A DNA stretch of 64,000 bases. It comes from Helochares maculicollis (lineage: Eukaryota > Arthropoda > Insecta > Coleoptera > Hydrophilidae). Shown here in pieces: positions 11,460-22,414 of this stretch. Positions within the stretch are counted from its first letter, which is position 1; every line of letters begins with the position of its first letter. The notes under the pieces were generated by a model. It saw only the letters and a program-made list of their open reading frames with translations. It was not told the origin of the DNA and did no database searches. The stretch covers positions 1 through 64,000 of the forward strand of contig JAWQRO010000038.1 of the NCBI GenBank assembly GCA_033557835.1, in the 5' to 3' direction. A program made the translations under genes and the position numbers.

Positions 11460-12900
11460 AAAAAATTATCGAAGGTCATATCTTGCTATCCCTGGATATG
11501 ACTTCGTTATTCATAACATCCCATTAAAATTGGTAAACGAAGCAGTTAAAAAATTTTGGAGTAATCTTAATTAAGTCACCGATCTCACTCAAGAAGAATT
11601 AATAAGAGGCATAAACCTAACCCTGTTATAAACTTCTTTACTTTTTAAAAAAACTACTGTCACTCAACTTTTGGCTGCGCAATGAAATCACCAATTTCTG
11701 CAACCAATTTATAATTAGCGAGAGAATATTTAGAAGACGTCTGCAGAGAAAATTGGCCGCACAAACCATCATTCTACTTCAGGTATGTCGATGACATACT
11801 TTTAACATATCCAAAAAACAAAATCGACAAACTTTTATGTCTTTAACAAGTTTAACAAGCATCTTAAATTCACTAGCAGGTTAAAGGAAAATAATAGCAT
11901 TCCATTTTTAGACGTGAAAATCATAAAAAACAATGACAACACTATCTTGACATACTGTTACCAGAAACCAGGATATAGCCGAAGATACATTGCGACTTCA
12001 ATCAACCAAAAGCAGTAAAGAAAAAAACTATTACAAACACTATATCTAAAGCCTTAAGAATCTTTGGTGAGAAATTCCACAAAAATAACAAAGAAAAATA
12101 TAATAGGCGTTCATAGAAAATTGTTACCAAAACATAATGATAGAAAATCTAACTAAAGAAACATAGGCAAATATTAAAAAAGAAAAAGAAAAACCAACAA
12201 AGAAGAAACAATCACACCAATAAAACAAGTGTACATCCCAATACCACACACGAAAAAAGCTTCTAACATTTACAAAAAAAATCACTTAAACAACACAAAA
12301 TTACTCAAGCGTTCAAAACTACAAATTGAGGAAGTACACTATTCCCCAAAGCTAACGACAAAATAGAAGGAAAAGATAAAGACAATTATATTTACAAGGT
12401 TGTATGTATGAATTGCAATATCACGTATGTAGGGTCAACTTCGCAAAAATTATAAAATCGGATCGCCCAACATAAATCCGACAACAAATTAAAACATAAT
12501 TGCACTGCTCTGGCAATTCATAGTAATTCAAACAAACACACATTTGACTTTGAGAATACAAAAATAATAGAAACAGAATAAAAGCAAATACAACCGTCTC
12601 CTTTTGGAAATCCTTTATATTAAAACTACAAAAAATACATACATCAACAAAAAAGACACCGCTGAGCTTCCAAGAGAATACACCAACCTCCTGGAAAAAT
12701 ATGAAGAATAATATCGAAAAATAAAAAATCATTACTCATTTCATAAAACTCATTCAACAATTTGTTTAATTTTGTAAATAGTATCCGTCATTGACGAATT
12801 ACTCAACAAAAATTGCCTGAGGATGCTCGCTAGGTCGAAACGTTAAAAGAATATACAAACTTTCTCAAAAAAGAGAACAATTTAATTAATAAAATAAAAT
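11460..12900 (+). mobile_element. degenerate Penelope-like element (RT + GIY-YIG endonuclease)
   Basis: Reverse-transcriptase pieces appear in order: NIPLKLVNEAVKKFW (about 11,517-11,560), DLTQEELIRGINLTLL, YLEDVCRENWPHKPSF, then the catalytic FRYVDDILLTYPKNKI near 11,782-11,830 and NNSIPFLDVKIIKN (about 11,890). After a Lys/Thr-rich linker comes a GIY-YIG domain with ITYVGSTSQKL (about 12,421), NRIAQHKSDNKL and HTFDFENTKIIETE (about 12,540). The C-terminal helix (EYTNLLEKYEE) ends at about 12,710. Several stops and frameshifts kill it. The 3' tail carries the CTGAGGA...GAAAC motif described separately. The left breakpoint of the 20.9-kb duplication falls inside this element at 12,681. Confidence 0.85.
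12817..12841 (+). other. hammerhead-core-like motif in Penelope-like 3' tail
   Basis: CTGAGGA (12,817-12,823) is followed 13 nt later by GAAAC (12,837-12,841), with a possible small hairpin between. CUGANGA and GAAA are the two conserved core boxes of hammerhead ribozymes, and Penelope-like elements are known to carry such motifs. I did not establish stems I and III or a GUH cleavage site. The same motif recurs at 33,701-33,725 and, altered (GAAAC lost), at about 32,960 and 53,854. Confidence 0.4.
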
Positions 12901-13007
12901 ATCTATAGATGTATGTATATAACTTATAGCGGAGAGACACATAAAATTTTTATCGGTAATTTGGGTTAAGCATTGATTGCCACGAGAGTTACCTAAGAGT
13001 GAGTAAT

Positions 13008-13193
13008 TTAGTTAGAAGACTTCTTCATTGATCCGTAGTTTGTCTGGGTACGCTTGTACACATTGATGGACCTGACTCCATCCCGGCCTCTCCTGAACGT
13101 AGGTCTGGTCTCCAACACCTTTTTGATCAATATCGTCCCCGTGACGGCATGGAGTGCCCTCAACATCTACTCACAATGCCGCACAGTATTGAT
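13008..13193. other. exon-like GC-richer block, strand undecided
   Basis: This block is much richer in G+C than its surroundings and is open on both strands. The minus strand gives ATG at 13,166 to TAA at 13,008 (52 codons, basic, with TFRRGRDGVRSINVYKR). The plus strand gives an open frame after an acceptor-like CTTCATTGATCCGTAG at about 13,037, encoding a hydrophobic stretch (LLNVGLVSNTFLINIVPV). Either could be a terminal or internal exon of a conserved gene, but I recognise neither product. Duplicated at 33,902-34,087. Confidence 0.3.
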
Positions 13194-13629
13194 CTTAAAG
13201 CGGAGCATAGCCGCCATTTTGGATTGTTTCAGCTGCTTTAGTTTTTATGAAATCATTAAAGCTCTCGGCTAATGAAGCTCGCTAACTTTGGTTTGTATTG
13301 AGGAAGGTTCAAATGTACACTCTACTCTTCATAATTTCAGTTCATTGGCATAAAAGGAATGTTTAAGTGCCACTGATTAGGTTGTTATATCAGACAGATA
13401 ATTAAGCGCACAGATAGAAAAAAAACTGTACTGGAACGCCGTATGCGAATTATACTTTGAAAAATCGGCGATTTCTTTGCCGTCGGTTGATAAATCGTAA
13501 AAGTGCGTGTAATGTTCAGTTATGGATTTCGAGGATGAATAAACAGTATTGATCGAAGATAACGACGAGATTACTCCTTTTGCGTAGGATGCCTTAGTAG
13601 AATATGACCTATTACGATCCTGGCCCACC

Positions 13630-13720
13630 CGTCTAGACCGGGGATCGAACTTACAACCGGCCGAAACGTACACATGCGCCCTACCCTGTTCCAAAATTCG
13701 GCCCTATGGTCTGGTCGATA
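13630..13720 (-). mobile_element. tRNA-like SINE head (Pol III A and B boxes)
   Basis: On the minus strand a B-box-like AGTTCGATCCC (13,641-13,651) is preceded ~42 nt upstream by an A-box-like TGGAACAGGGTAGGGC (around 13,678-13,693). That is the spacing found in tRNAs and tRNA-derived SINEs. The block does not fold into a proper tRNA as far as I can see, which favours a SINE or tRNA relic. The body, if any, would run toward lower coordinates, through a stretch that is open on the minus strand (13,377-13,620). Copy 2 lies at 34,524-34,614. Confidence 0.4.
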
Positions 13721-13904
13721 CTGCGGCCGCCAATTTTTGTATAATCACCTCTCTCCGCTCTCGCTTTGGTTGCATTTTTATCAACTTTTTGCCAATTGGA
13801 AAACAGCGTCCCGCTCATCTGCAAATTTCAAACACCAACTAGACGAATGGTGGAGAATTGCTCTCAAGTTCTTATTCGATAATATATGTAATACAATAAA
13901 ATAA

Positions 13905-15945
13905 ACGATGCAATACGATACACGAAAATAGATAATCCGCCAGCCAGTTATGTAAATGATAATTTAAAGACTCTTAGTTTACTTTCATCTGCGTCAGAGA
14001 ACATTAAAACTAAAATAATTTCCTTGACTTCTTTGTAATTTAGATTTTTAGTATTTTCTTCGTATAGTAAACATTATACTGAGGTGAAAATGAAGTCCTA
14101 AGGTAATCTCCGTCGTTATAGAGACAAATAGTAGCTCGTTCTATGAGGTTCTAGATTAGTTATTGCTAATTGAATTTACAGAAATGTTATATGTCAAAAC
14201 AAATTATTTTTTTCCACAACTTCAATCAAAGTTGGAGATTTTCTAATCTACTTCTAGTTCTAATAAGCTTCTCCCTCATAAAAATCTTGTAAAAACCAAT
14301 TTCGTAGTATAATAATATTCGATAACTTTCATTTATTAATATTAAAATGATTTTTATAAATTATTTAAAGGAAAATAAACAATGACTAATACGGGGTATT
14401 GTTTTGGATTGGAATAGAAATCCATTTGGGAATCCATTGATAAAAACAACCGTTACAAGTATATATACTGGATTGATGTTTATGTAGATAATTAATCTGA
14501 AGTAAGGTTTCTATGGATAGTTCAATCATCCATGGCGATTTACGAAAAATTAAATGCAGCATGGCAACATTTTCAGTCAAAGTTGATATGAAGATATTTT
14601 AGCAAGAAAGTTAGTTTTCTCGGGGAATACTTGATTTATTTTATAAATAAATATGAAATGCTAAATTATGAAAGAAATTTCAAACCATTACGATGCAATA
14701 ATTTACGCAAAAAGCAAATGATAAATTTATAAAGACAGCTGTGTCGAGGGAAAATCAAAAATTAAAAATTCTACTATAACAACTGTAATAATCGTCTGAT
14801 ATTGTTGTTTTTGCTGAAGTGGAAATGAACAGAGAAATGAAGGAGAAACTTTAGAAATTTCAATTTTCAAATTACTTCGTACATAAAATCATGAATTTAA
14901 TAGAAGCGAGCGTAGCAGTAATGACTAGCTTTAGTAATGAATATAATAGTTTTAAAGTTCAAATTGGATAGAAATATTTGCAGGGGCTATGTGTTGTAAA
15001 CTCAAAAAACCACACCAAATTACAAGTTAAAATATCTTTGACTGTGTTTAACTGGCCACATCTTATATTGCTTTTCAACCAGGAAAATGTTCGGACATTA
15101 ACTTAGAAACACTGTCGTTATTATGTTACTGAAATGTCAGAAATTGCAATAGCAATAAAGTCAAAGCAACAAAGTTTGGCCAGCGATAAGTAAAACTGGA
15201 GTTATTGATTCGTAATTCATCGAATGAACAGTGACAAGCGGAAAGTGTTAGGAACTTTTGGTTCCTCTATTCATTCCACACGCGAGAAATAGACAATTGT
15301 TGGTTCGCGCATGATAGATCATGAGGACATCCTCCAGGTGTTTAATATATGAAAGGCTTTTGCAGTTTGCTCATTCGGGGCAAGGAGGCTTAGACGCCAT
15401 TGGTTAAATTGGTGGAGGAAGTGAATGGCCTTCGTATTCACCCAACATAAATCACAGTGCGATCAATATTTTCGTAGCTTTCTTAATATACAAGGATGGC
15501 CCAAGAACTTCAGGACTCTACATTGCCATTGGATTTTTTTTCATCGATTCATTCGTATACTCTTCAAGTATTTTAAAAATTTTATCAAAAAACTACATTA
15601 AAACTACTCTTTATTTCGCCTAACGATGCATATACTGAAGACTATATTTCCTAAGCCTAAATCGATTATTTTAAACAAAATCGTATTTTCCCGCACTTTT
15701 CTGCAAATCAATTAATTAAAAAATATCTCGTTTGGTTTTTTAAACGGGTTAACCTGAATTTTATCACATATTGTATTAATTTGGGGAGTTTTAATAATAT
15801 AACAACAGTTAAAGGGAGCAAAGTATAATTTTGTGCGTGCTCACGGTTATTTTACAGAACTTGTGACTTATGTTTATTATTCAGGATATTAAGCAACTAT
15901 TTATACAAGAACACAATCAAAGTTGCTTAGCTAAACACATGAGGC
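13905..15945. other. no gene seen
   Basis: AT-rich spacer. A slightly GC-richer patch at about 15,230-15,540 could be retroelement debris but gives no recognisable protein. Copy 2 at 34,799-36,839 is the same. Confidence 0.4.
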
Positions 15946-15949
15946 TTTT

Positions 15950-16530
15950 CTATCTTTAACACTCTCCCTGAATGTGAACTCATTCACCTCCGCGGAAGCC
16001 TCCTATTTCAGCAGGTAATGCTGCTAGTAATCTAATGGTGTCCACCCAGGCCTTTGTGTGAATCCCTAAGCGTGTGAGTTATCCTTCTGCATTTATCTTA
16101 TTTTTAAGAATTGCTTTGGATCCTATAACTCTGCTTAATTCGGGATGTCTTACCAGTTCCCAGGTTCCATGTAGGAAGTGTGAACGCATCCTTCGGCAAT
16201 GGAACGCTCCATTATTGTGCTTGGGTGCCTTTCGTGGCTTCTTCTAGCTCCACATCAGCCATCTCGGCTATTTCTTCGATGAAGTTTATTTCCATTTTAT
16301 CATCTTCATTATGTGGTTCCGTATCGACCTGATGTATCGACGTCTCTTTTTGCGCCTCGGTTATCGTCGAACATTTCTTCGTCGTTAACCGCTGGTTAGT
16401 TATATTCCAAATTTAGGTTCTCACGACCTGATGCGTGTCCTGACGTTATACTGGACAGGCTGACGTATCTGTAGAGTTTCTTCCGTGTTTCCCTGACTTT
16501 TGTTTTGAGGGTCTTCCTCTCGCACGTTTG
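15950..16530 (-). mobile_element. Ty1/copia pol fragment
   Basis: On the minus strand one frame reads NGAFHCRRMRSHFLHGTWELV and continues RHPELSRVIGSKAILKNK, then INAEG and a stop. This is the start of the copia reverse-transcriptase domain, whose family pattern is an A..E...L..NGTWELV..P block followed by KW.LK.K. Upstream (toward 16,530) lies an acidic linker (EDDKMEINFIEEIAEMADVELEE) and a basic RGRPSKQ-like piece, as found between integrase and RT in copia. Stops and frameshifts are present. No LTRs are visible. Confidence 0.7.
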
Positions 16531-17587
16531 ATTTCTCTGCTTAGTTACAAAGTGCACACACAATTATACTTTGCTCTCTTTTATTATTGTTATATCATTA
16601 AAACGCCCCAAACTCCTACATGTTATGAGCCCAGTAGCGAGTGGTACGTACGTGAGACATTCCTAACTTCAACACATAGTTTGAAAAGTTTTCAATTTGT
16701 AAATATAATAGTACACTGTACTTTAATTTTTCATAGAAGATAAAAAAATCAAGAAACATTTCGCCAAGATACTTAAAGATAAGCTTTCTTAAATTAATTA
16801 GTGTTTATACATGCTCCGAAAATTCAGCATCTCAATGTAAAGTTTATAGAATTTAAAGAGGGCGAGCAAGATTTCAAGAATTATAAAAGTGTCTGGTTAA
16901 AGATTTTAAATGAAGAGGCTTATACTACTGTTGCAAATTTTGTCCAAAATGAGTAATTAATTATTGATTAACACATAAACACTTCTCTATGAGGGCTGTC
17001 TTTTTAGTTTTTCATACAGTGATCGCAGAAGACATCAAATACATATTACAAATTTAATATTTTTCAAAGTATTGTTCGCGATGCAGTTTTGCATTTACTT
17101 GAACCATTAGACTTTTTTGCTGATACAGTCAAAATTGTATTTTTAAAATCGTTGCAATCCGTTTGATTTTTGGAAAGGAAAAAATAGATGAACACTTATG
17201 TCGAGACTGTTAGGAGGAAGGCTTTGTGGAAAAGAGCTGACGTAGAGATAATAAAGTAATTATATAGAGACGCCGATATCACTGGTACAAACAAGAAGAA
17301 CACTGAAAAAAGGAAGGGGTTTGAATCCTGGCGCTCAAAATTGGCAATTTGTTAAGTGTCTTATAATATTTTTTTAAAATAAAATACAGTTGCTTCACAT
17401 GAAAGTATGTGGACATTTGCTAGTTACAAAAAAAACCATCAATATAGGCAACGATCAATAGCTATTTATTAAATATATTAATAAGCCTTTTTTAACAAAA
17501 AAATTACTGAAAATACAGTAATAGTAATTATCAGGTGTACAAAAATTGAACAATAGCCTCTTAAAAAACAGATATAAAGGTTCAAGT

Positions 17588-17596
17588 AAAAAAAAA
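17588..17596 (-). terminator. Pol III oligo-T terminator of the tRNA-Thr
   Basis: Nine consecutive T on the minus strand just downstream of the tRNA 3' end. Copy 2 at 38,482-38,490. Confidence 0.8.
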
Positions 17597-17603
17597 GTTG
17601 TGA

Positions 17604-17675
17604 TGCCTCCTGTGAGGTTTGAACTCACGACCCCTGGTTTACGAGACCAGTGCTCTACCACTGAGCTAAAGAGGC
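17604..17675 (-). tRNA. tRNA-Thr (anticodon CGT)
   Basis: 72 nt. The acceptor stem GCCTCTT pairs with AGGAGGC (one G-U) and the discriminator base is A. The D arm AGCTCAGTGGTAGAGC matches the A box. The anticodon stem CTGGT/ACCAG encloses loop CTCGTAA with anticodon CGT. The T arm GTGAGTTCAAACCTCAC supplies the B box. There is no intron and no encoded CCA. A run of nine T (minus strand, 17,596-17,588) follows within ~8 nt and should end Pol III transcription. It looks fully functional. Confidence 0.95.
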
Positions 17676-17699
17676 TACGTAACGTCCGATGAAGTTACT

Positions 17700-20360
17700 A
17701 CTAGATGAATCTAGCGCGCGGTAAACATTCTATTCCATTAATTCTTCGACATATCAACATCCTACGGGTTCAATAAAACAACAAGGTTATAACCATTGTT
17801 AAAATAACGTCACGAACACTTTTTATAACTCCAATTATTACAATTGCAACTACGACTTCCTCGTTACTTTTCGTCCTCCTAACGCTATAGGAAGGTCACT
17901 GCTATTTTATACGTATTGTTTCACGAATATCAGACTATATCACAAAATATTGCCGCTTTCTGGCAAAAAATTAAGTTTCTCAACTCGACTTTTATAGGCA
18001 ATCAAAGAAAAAAGAGCGCCGCTCTGAAAATAATCCGTATAGGTTAAGTACCAAGTGCGGCTTTTGGAATCAATCTAAAAAATGGATTGTTCTGCAGGCG
18101 CGTGGCTACGCGTGTCCATCTTGCAAGGCCTGTTTTTGGCAAGCGTCTTGAGTTATTCCTTACACGTTCTCCTTTGTTTTCTTTGAAACGCAACCTTTAA
18201 CCCTCGCGATTGATTAGAGCAAGGGATGGAAATGGAGGCGAAAGTCATTGGCGTAGCGTGAGGCATTTCAGTTTTTTAAATCGGTGCGTTCTCGATCTAT
18301 TAATAACAAATCATTTTCACGAAGATTGTTTACTAAATGAGCTGGTGAAACAAATATTAGCCACGGTTTGTGCATGAAATTACACATAGTTGAAGCTAAA
18401 TAAAGACGGAATTCCTGAGAAAATAAGTCAGAATTCGCAATACATATTCAGCGTTTCACGGTTTTGCTACGTCGCATAATAAGAGTGGGTATACACTTAA
18501 CTCGGAAAAATTGCATGTTGTTTTTACTGTATCAACTGATAACATTGAATAATAGCAGTTTATCCGCAGTCGTCACAAAATAACTTAACGCCAAAGATAA
18601 TTGTTGCATTGTTCTTTTCAAGCGGTCTATTTTTATCTTTTTTCTATTGTTTGCATTTCAGAGTAATTTTATACTGTTTTTGTTATCGAATGCTGTATTG
18701 GTTTCAGATATACAGCGTTTTCTCCGCCTTCAGCGTATAACCGAACAATAAGGTTATTGAACATGAAGTAAATAAATATACAATCTGAAGAAAACACAAA
18801 ACCGTAAATAAATTTTCTTTCGATTTTTGTGGCGAATAAATATTTTGTATCCACTTTTTGTTACTACTTCTCGAATCGACTACGTATCAAACTATTTTGC
18901 ACGATGAATCGCAAGGAATCATGCAAACTCCAAAAAAATAAAACAACTGCGTCATCTGAAGAAAAATATCAGACAATAAATGCAATAGAAACAGTTGTAA
19001 TGTAAAGTAGTAAGGAAAGTATGCAGTGTTTCAGGAAATAAGTTTGATATGGGTATATAGGAATGGAAGCTGAAAACGTTGGATGGAGTTATTTTTTAAA
19101 TATTTCCTTTAGTTGGAAACTGTTACATGGCCCGCATTTAACCCATTCGGTATGCCTAGACTGGTTACGCCCATGTCTGTCGTAAAGATTAAAAATAGGA
19201 CTTGAATATGTGTAACGCGTAACAAAGAGGTACCCTGTCTACTTGAGGAAGACAGCTGCTCCTTGGTAGAATGGAATTTATATATCAAAGACATCTGCAA
19301 ATAAAGGAACCCCATAGGTTTCTTATGCGTGCATGTGTGTATTTGTTAAAAGAAGGCAAGGTGAGCCCAAACTCCGCACACACGCTGTCCCAGTGACGCA
19401 ATGTATATTTTGTATTGTTATGTTTGAATGAAATGTTCCCAAAAAGAAATCCCCTTTGATGCTTTATGCGTAATGCATGCATTGGGTCGGGTAGCCCTAA
19501 TTCATTTTTTTAAACGAATTAATCAAAAGGAACGACGTGATTAATTTTTAAAATGTTCAACATAAAACAAATTGACATAGATATGACTGACAACTTTTAG
19601 AATAAATAGAGATGTTTTATGCATAGAATCAGAAAATTTTGCCTTTCTCAATTTTTGTAAATACTCGCATTTGAATGAAACGCTACTATTTGAGAAGTTA
19701 TTGAGAATCTAGATAAGTTTAAACATTAGTGAAAATATACGTGAAGTAATGTGCCTGGGATTTAATACTTATTTTACAAATATAAAATAATTATAATTAA
19801 CGATGTTAGAAGACATCGTAAACATTTTTTCAAACCTCTCCTCTCACTATTCTGCAGGTTACCCCAAAATTAAATTACATTCGCACAGGGATTGTGAACT
19901 CGTAAACATAAAATGTGATTGAAATCAATTGAGTAAATTTGACTGCTGGTATGCAAATTACATATTAGAAAGATTATGCAAGTTAAATACTTATAAAATA
20001 TGAACTTGTTTAATATATTAATATCATTGAAAAGAGGGATAAAATAGTTTATGCTTAGTCAGAGGCCTCGTATGAGTGTTATTTGAAACGGAAAGACCCA
20101 AGAATTAAATGTTTTAAATATTGGCCTTAACTTGGCTCTAAACATTTCAACTGAATGATATAAACCAGGCGTGATGTATACTAAAATAGTAACATTAATA
20201 AAAGCTTTTACTTACCTCGTGTCACTCGAACATAACACTAAACATTTTCATGGTATTCTTATCGACGCATAAAAAACGCGAGACGAGTGAACAACCGAAT
20301 TATGTTCCAGAATCATCGGAAATCTCATCGACGATATTATTTATAAATAGAAATGTTTGC
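17700..20360. other. no confident gene
   Basis: A relatively GC-rich patch at about 18,040-18,290 and another at 19,110-19,490 stand out. Neither gives a recognisable protein. Copy 2 occupies 38,594-41,254. This interval would be intron or 3' region of the minus-strand gene whose exons lie to the right. Confidence 0.4.
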
Positions 20361-20368
20361 AAACTTAC

Positions 20369-20405
20369 CCCTCTTCTTCGACGATCTTCTCTTTGTCGGA
20401 TGTAT
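20369..20405 (-). CDS. predicted 37-nt internal exon of unidentified gene
   Basis: On the minus strand an acceptor TTATTATTTTTCAG ends at 20,406 and a donor GTAAGT starts at 20,368. Between them are 37 nt. Joined to the phase-1 end of the upstream exon (24,874) they read D-TSDKEKIVEEEG in the same frame and leave phase 2. The acidic, charged composition continues the Glu-rich end of that exon (VIEVSEEV). Both splice sites are near consensus and the frame is kept, but microexons are easy to over-predict. The following exon was not found. Confidence 0.55.
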
Positions 20406-21309
20406 CTGAAAAATAATAAAACATTCAATTAGAAACAATATGAGTCGATAATTGACTCTCGCATATTTACGGCTGGACAAGTATTTATTAAGCTCATTAA
20501 AAAAAAGAATAGAAATTTAGAAAACTGTCTCCAGGTGCATTAAAAAATGTAAGTTTATTCTCATGCAGCACAAATCCATTTGAATAAAACTGGAAAATAA
20601 TTTATTCAGCTTCTTCAATGTACATTGCTGGTATTTCTTCTTGATGTAATAATTATTAATAGTATTTAACCTAGTATTGCTATTATATACTTTTAGTACT
20701 AAAATTAGCTTTGGAAATATTTTTCGCGGTATTATTAATGATTTCACCTCAAAATCTTAAGATTCATTCATTGAAAACGATCCTTATATCAATTTGATGC
20801 CTTTATAGTCAGAGCGAAGAATTGTCATCTTGTCAAAACAAAATTAATAATTTTAACTCTTTCATTGGTGGAGCTTAAATTATATAGAATTTTATCTGCT
20901 TTGCTTTAAAGCAAGTGTTATTGTATAAGTGTTAGTTTTTACATACTGCTTTTTGTTCTTGTGCGTTATTTCTTACATATAGGGGTAGTTGGACGATTCC
21001 CAGCGTCCACATATGATACATTTTATTTTTCTACTAGGCATAAATGCACGAAATAATATCATACATTTGTACTCTTATTGGCCATGAGATTTAGCAAAGG
21101 TAGGATATACACCTAACGGAACATTACACTGTGCATTAAGCTGCTATAATATTGTGCTATAAAAGGAAATAGGAATAAATATGAGCAGTGGGAATTATAT
21201 TTCCCAACTTCAAAATCATGCTCAGTACTGGATGTTCATAAATGTATGTGAAGTTTAATTTCAATCTGTCAATTCATTATTTGTTTACAAACCATTTAGA
21301 ACCAACGTA

Positions 21310-22414
21310 TTTTTTACAAAGCAATAAAATCAAGTATCGTGCAGGGATTGAATTTTTATTTTTGGAAGGTTTAAAAGTAAAGGAATATTATGAACGATTT
21401 TGAAAGTGTGTATGGACTCTTCACTTTCAATTATTACAGTAGAAAGATGGGTTGCTGAATTTAAACGTAGTCGTACGAGCCTTAAAGACTATTTATGTCA
21501 AGGACGTTCAAAAACAGCAACAACACCAAAACTCGTAGAAAAAATACGATATAGTATTGGAAAATCTGCGAGAGACTAAAAGGTATTTAAGAGAAGCTGT
21601 ACAGTAGGCTTAGGGAATGTAAGCAATATTTTGACGGGATTAATTGGTTTCAGAAAGCTGTGTGCACAATGGGTGCTGCTTTCGCTAATAATGGAATAAA
21701 ACCACATCGAGAATGCGACTTTCTCAGCAACATTTAGAGCGTTTTTGAAAGTGGATTTTGGGCGTCAATTCATCACTTTGGATGAAATTTGAGTGTATCA
21801 ACATGATCCTGAATCAAAACAAGAGACTAAAGAGTAGTGTGAACCTAGTTCTTCGGCTCCTAAACGAGTTTGTGTGCAGAAGTCGGCCAAAAAGGCGTTA
21901 GCATCAGTTTTTTAGGATGCGAAAAGAATTTTGATTCTGGATTATTTGCACTGGTAAAATTCTAAATATTATTGTAATCTTTTGGACCAGCTGAAGCAAA
22001 AAAATCGTGAAACAAGACCCGATTTGCAGAAGAAACATGTTCTCTTTCATCAGGACAATGCACCGCGTCACAAGTGCATTTTGACAATGGTAAAAATTTA
22101 TGAGTTAAAGGTCGAATTGTTGGAGCATCCACCGTATTCACCAGATTTGGCCCCTAGACACTATCTATTTTCAGGCCTAAAGAAATTCATGCGTGGAAAA
22201 TGTGTTTCATCAAATGACGATGTCATAATAGATGAGGAAACGTATTGTGCAGCCCTTCCAGATTTTCACTTCAGGGATCGAGTTAATAAATTGAAATCTC
22301 GTTGGAACGGAAATGTATTGATGTTCAGCGAGACAATACTGAATAATAAAGTGTATTTCAAACCATAAAATAGTGGTTTTCTTAAAGAACTGAAAAACTT
22401 ATTGGACAACCTAA
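21310..22414 (+). mobile_element. dead mariner of irritans type
   Basis: Plus-strand frames give YRAGIEFLFLEGLKVKEYYERF (about 21,335-21,400), an eroded middle with a remnant of the first catalytic region (FITLDEI), DPESKQETKE, EPSSSAPKRV and DAKRILILDYLHW. From 21,982 to 22,368 an intact 128-codon frame follows, with LHQDN-type second Asp (FHQDNAPRHK) and HPPYSPDLAPRHYLF. The third catalytic Asp is gone: the usual APSDYHLF has become APRHYLF through a small deletion. The 3' TIR, read inward, is TTAGGTTGTCCAATAAGTTT, ending at 22,414 next to TA. A matching 5' TIR was not found. Confidence 0.85.

Noticed and set aside
17455..17661. 68-codon minus-strand frame
   Set aside because: Its first third is the translated tRNA-Thr gene and the rest is AT-rich flank.
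18904..19005. 33-codon plus-strand frame starting MNRKESCKLQK
   Set aside because: Short, in AT-rich DNA, without homology or clear splice sites.
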